DNA of 64,000 nucleotides, taken from assembly GCF_002994745.2 (NCBI RefSeq), contig NC_037090.1:36699001-36763000 (forward strand), given 5' to 3'. The stretch comes from Rosa chinensis. Taxonomy: Eukaryota; Streptophyta; Magnoliopsida; Rosales; Rosaceae. Below, one piece after another: positions 61,031-64,000 of this stretch. Position numbers and translations under genes: made by a program. Within the stretch, counting starts at the first letter, position 1, and every line of letters begins with the position of its first letter. The notes under the pieces are model-generated. The model worked only from the letters and a program-made list of their open reading frames with translations. It did not search any database and was not told where the DNA came from.

Positions 61031-61439
61031 GTTAGTGTATGCAGAATCAATTTATATAAAGGCTTCGTCTCATTTCTCTAGAGCGCTTGAATAAAAACGA
61101 CAAAAGGGCTTTGCCGGGTCCCGTACGTTACGCCATCTCCATCACCTCCATGCCCGGCTAGGGTAGACCCGTCCCCGTCCCCGTTCTATTAGCTATTCAT
61201 AAAAATAAAAAATAGTGAGTTGCCGGAATATAATTCTTTGGTCGAACAGAGCCCAAGAGCCCCATGGCCCAAGACCAATATTTTTGACGTCTTAATATAT
61301 ATGCCCGCTGTGTATGATCGTCGCGCACGTCGCATGAGCCTTAGAAGAGCTTGACCGAATTGGTGCGCGAGCAAAGTAGCCGAAATCAAAAGGAGCGGAA
61401 AAAAATATATAGTGAAATGAGAAATTAAAGGCAAAAAGA

Positions 61440-61558
61440 GGGGTGCAACACGAGGACTTCCCAGGAGGTCACCCATCCTAGTACTGCTCTCGCCTAAGCA
61501 AGCTTAATTTCGGAGTTCTGATGGGATCCGGTGCATTATTGCTGGTATGATCGCACCC
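61440..61558 (-). rRNA. 5S rRNA copy 2
   Basis: 119 nt. The C box GGATGGGTGACCTCCTGG is intact. The A-box region reads AAGCTTGCTTAGG instead of the plant consensus AAGCGTGCTTGGG, and GAGCAG replaces GAGTAG. Upstream spacer promoter elements are present. Confidence 0.93.
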
Positions 61559-61595
61559 ATTACTATATGCAGAATCAATTTATATAAAGGCTTCG
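61559..61595 (-). promoter_or_regulatory. 5S upstream promoter elements (example unit 2; repeated in each unit)
   Basis: On the minus strand, TTTATATAAATTGATTCTGC lies directly upstream of the 5S gene. The TATATA starts about 28 nt before the gene. In most units GC sits at -12/-11 and C at -1, the arrangement known for plant 5S genes. Unit 2 has small changes next to the start (TAATGGG rather than TAACGGG). Confidence 0.75.
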
Positions 61596-61948
61596 TCTCA
61601 AAACGACAAAGGGGGCTTTGTCGGGTCCCGTACGTTACGCCATCTCCATCACCTCCATGCCCGGCTAGGGTAGCCCCGTCCCCGTCCCCGTTTGGTTAGC
61701 TATTCATAAAAATAAAAAATAGTGAGTTGTCGAAATATAATTCTGTGGTCGAACAGAGCCCAAGAGCCCCAAGGCCCAAAACCAATCTTTTTGACGTCTT
61801 AATATATATATGCCTGCTGTGTACGATCGCCGCGCACGTCGTATGAGCCTTAGAAGAGCTTGACCGAATTGGTGCACGAGCAAAGTAGCCGAAATCAAAA
61901 GGAGCGGAAAAAAAAATATAGTGAAATGAGAAATCAAAGGCAAAAAGA

Positions 61949-62067
61949 GGGGTGCATAACGAGGACTTCCCAGGAGGTCACCCATCCTAGTACTGGTCTC
62001 TCCCAAGCAAGCTTAACTTCAAAGTTCTGAAGGGATCTGGTGCATTATTGCAGGTATGATCGCACCT
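61949..62067 (-). rRNA. 5S rRNA copy 3 (diverged)
   Basis: 119 nt. It starts AGGTGCGATC instead of GGGTGCGATC and has GGGAGAGACCAG in the intermediate element and GTTATGCACCCC at the 3' end. It is probably not functional. Confidence 0.88.
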
Positions 62068-62478
62068 GTTAGTGTATGCAGAATCAATTTATATAAAAGC
62101 TTCGTCTCACTTCTCTAGAGCACTTGAACAAAAACGACAAAGGGAATTTGTCGGGTCCCGTACGTTACGCCATCTCCATCACCTCCATGCCCGGCTAGGG
62201 TAGCCCCATCCCCGTCCTTGTTCTGTTAGCTATTCATAAAAATAAAAAATAGTGAGTTGTCGGAATATAATTCTGTGGTCGAACAGAGCCCAAGAGCCCC
62301 AAGGCCCAAGGCCAATCTTTTTGACGTCTTAATATATAGATGCCTGCTGTGTACGATCGCCGCGCACGTCGCATGAGCCTTAGAAGAGCTTGACCGAATT
62401 GGTGCGCCAGCAAAGTAGCCGAAATCAAAAGGAGCGGAAAAAAAAATATAGTGAAATGAGAAATCAAAGGCAAAAAGA

Positions 62479-62597
62479 GGGGTGCAACACGTGAACTTCC
62501 CAGGAGGTCACCCATCCTAGTACTGGTCTCTCCCAAGCAAGCTTACCTTCAAAGTTCTGGTGGGATCCGGTGCATTATTGCTGGTATGATCGCACCC
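62479..62597 (-). rRNA. 5S rRNA copy 4 (diverged)
   Basis: 119 nt. It shares the GGGAGAGACCAG variant with copy 3, so the two units are probably recent relatives. GAAGTTCACGTG replaces GAAGTCCTCGTG near the 3' end, while the 5' end is consensus. Confidence 0.9.
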
Positions 62598-63000
62598 GTT
62601 AGTGTATGCAGAATCAATTTATATAAAGGCTTCGTCTCATTTCTCTAGAGCGCTTGAACAAAAACGACAAAGGGGATTTGTCGGGTCCCGTACGTTACGC
62701 CATCTCCATTACCTCCATGGCTGGCTAGGGTAGCCCCGTCCCCGTCCCCGTTCTGTTAGCTATTCATAAAAATAAAAAATAGTGAGTTGTTGGAATATAA
62801 TTCTTCGGTCGAACAGAGCCCAAGAGCCCCAAGGCAATCTTTTTGACGTCTTAATATATATATGCCTGCTCTGTACGATCGCCGCGCACGTCGCATGAGC
62901 CTTAGAAGAGCTTGACCGAATTGGTGCGCGAGCAAAGTAGCCGAAATCAAAAGGAGCGGAAATTTTTTTTTTGTGAAATGAGAAATCAAAGGCAAAAAGT

Positions 63001-63119
63001 GGGGTGCAACACGAGGACTTCCCAGGAGGTCATCCATCCTAGTACTACTCTCGCCCAAGCAAGCTTAACTTCGGAGTTCTGATGGGATCCGGTGCATTAT
63101 TGCTGGTATGTTCGCACCC
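63001..63119 (-). rRNA. 5S rRNA copy 5 (closest to consensus)
   Basis: 119 nt, with GGGCGAGAGTAGTACTAGG intact. Deviations are GCGAACATACC near the 5' end, GGATGGATGACC in the C box, and the array-wide AAGCTTGC and AGCAATAATG variants. Confidence 0.93.
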
Positions 63120-63529
63120 GTTAGTGTATGCAGAATCAATTTATATAAAAGCTTCATCTCACTTCTCTAGAGCGCTTGAACAAAAACGACAAAGGGGATT
63201 TGTCGGGTCCCGTACGTTACGCCATCTCCATCACCTCCATGCCCGGCTAGGGTAGCCCCGTCCCCGTCCCCGTTTTGTTAGGTATTCATAAAAATAAAAA
63301 ATAGTGAGTTGTCAAAATATAATTCTTCGGTCGAACAGAGCCCAAGAGCCCCAAGGCCCAAGGCCAATCTTTTTGACGTCTTAATATAAATATGCCTGCT
63401 GTGTACGATCGCCGCACATGTCGCATGAGCCTTAGAAGAGCTTGACCGAATTGGTGCATGAGCAAAGTAGCCGAAATCAAAAGGAGCGGAAAAAAAAAAT
63501 AGTGAAATGAGAAATCAAAGGCAAAAAGA

Positions 63530-63566
63530 GGGGTGCAACACGAGGACTTCCCAGGAGGTCACCCAT
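63530..63566 (-). rRNA. 5S rRNA copy 6, 3' 37 nt only, cut by LTR insertion
   Basis: It matches 5S from ATGGGTGACCTCCTGGG to the 3' end GTTGCACCCC, then breaks abruptly at 63567 into retrotransposon DNA. Confidence 0.92.
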
Positions 63567-64000
63567 TGAAAACACCAGATGGAACAAAAACACAATGATG
63601 TGAACAAGTGACAAGACTAAATAATTAACCAATTCAAGTAAAAACGAACACAAGCTTTTGCTGACGCAATATAAACCTCTTCCCTGAGGAAACTTCACTG
63701 CGAGGCTGTTTACGTAGCCTACACGAAAGATAAATCCACTATGTGTAAAAAGAATACAATTACAAGTTGTGATATTGATCACAATCACTTTACTAGCACA
63801 CACTGCTAACTTGTTTACAATTGCAAAAACTATTCTACACACGCAGCCAATGCTCAAGATATTCTCTATACTATAGATCTCCCCCTCAGCGGCTTGTATC
63901 ACAATCTCATTGATTGCAAATATGGATCATGATATGCATGTAGTGAGAAATCAAACTATATAAATAGCTATTGAAGTTTTGACATGAAAACAGTCGGTGA
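63567..64000 (-). mobile_element. 3' LTR end of a retrotransposon inserted in a 5S gene (runs off the window)
   Basis: On the minus strand a purine tract CCGCTGAGGGGGAGATC (about 63896-63880) precedes about 310 bp of LTR-like DNA that ends CTGGTGTTTTCA exactly at the 5S break. TTTTCA/CA is a usual LTR end, and a polypurine tract directly upstream marks this as the 3' LTR of a minus-strand element whose body lies beyond the right edge. The LTR start is not sharply defined. Confidence 0.65.

Larger units (their letters stand above)
60500..63566 (-). repeat. 5S rDNA tandem array (about 509-530-bp units)
   Basis: Five full 5S coding regions and one partial one, all on the minus strand, alternate with homologous spacers. 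The distances between successive 5' ends are 528, 509, 530 and 522 bp. Each spacer contains the sequence family CCATCTCCATCACCTCCATG, CCCGTCCCCG repeats and a GCGGAAAAAAA tract. Repeated 64-100-codon minus-strand frames across the units are spacer/5S artefacts. The array starts inside a spacer on the left and is cut inside a 5S gene on the right. Confidence 0.97.

Noticed and set aside
60500..63566. Regularly spaced repeats suggestive of an exotic array
   Set aside because: The repeat contains recognisable 5S rRNA genes; it is rDNA, not CRISPR or a new repeat system.
60654..63902. Family of similar 64-100-codon minus-strand frames repeated five or six times
   Set aside because: They span 5S rRNA sequence and spacer of the tandem array; similarity is due to the DNA repeat, not protein conservation.

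Overview
The window is nuclear DNA of a flowering plant. It has intron-rich genes with GT/AG introns, AT-rich spacers and many kinds of plant transposable element. A eudicot is likely and Rosaceae is plausible, but I cannot fix the species. No prokaryotic, plasmid or CRISPR feature is present.

Three host genes can be modelled exon by exon. They are a CDKA-type (cdc2/PSTAIRE) cyclin-dependent kinase at 25.3-28.4 kb, a small DUF662/RAB6-interacting-golgin-like coiled-coil protein at 30.2-31.2 kb, and an intact 15-exon NADP-dependent isocitrate dehydrogenase (ICDH) at 48.2-51.3 kb. A second ICDH lies upstream in the same orientation (31.8-45.2 kb). It keeps all 15 exons but has two 1-bp coding deletions, and a 9.5-kb Copia element sits in its intron 7. 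It is a tandem-duplicate pseudogene.

Layout from left to right. 0-1.3 kb: 3' end of a Copia element (minus strand). About 2.4 kb: a Helitron 3' terminus. 2.48-12.53 kb: a CACTA (En/Spm) element with both termini and a 3-bp target duplication, carrying a truncated TNP2 transposase, a fragmented Ulp1/C48 protease gene and two nested insertions. 12.5-17.4 kb: sparse DNA with a hAT-like/SINE-like patch and an F-box/FBD pseudogene scrap. 17.4-19.0 kb: a Mutator-like element with a 9-bp target duplication and a GC-rich interior. 19.3-24.0 kb: remains of at least three retrotransposon lineages. 24.04-24.80 kb: a hAT-type non-autonomous element about 500 bp upstream of the CDKA start. 25-31 kb: the gene island. 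31.8-51.3 kb: the ICDH pair, with a LINE scrap and repeats between the copies. 52.1-55.0 kb: a terminal-inverted-repeat element containing a terminal exon-like fragment of a plastid triose-phosphate/phosphate translocator. 57.4-60.5 kb: LTR-like repeats. 60.5-63.57 kb: a minus-strand 5S rDNA array with five full-length but diverged 5S copies and a sixth cut by a retrotransposon LTR that leaves the window.

The genes do not form a pathway. CDKA drives the cell cycle, ICDH makes cytosolic 2-oxoglutarate and NADPH, and the golgin-like protein is probably a membrane-traffic factor. Most of the window's interest lies in genome dynamics: gene duplication followed by decay, nested insertions with readable target duplications, gene-fragment capture, and a small diverged 5S locus broken at both ends. 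I found no convincing undescribed biological system.
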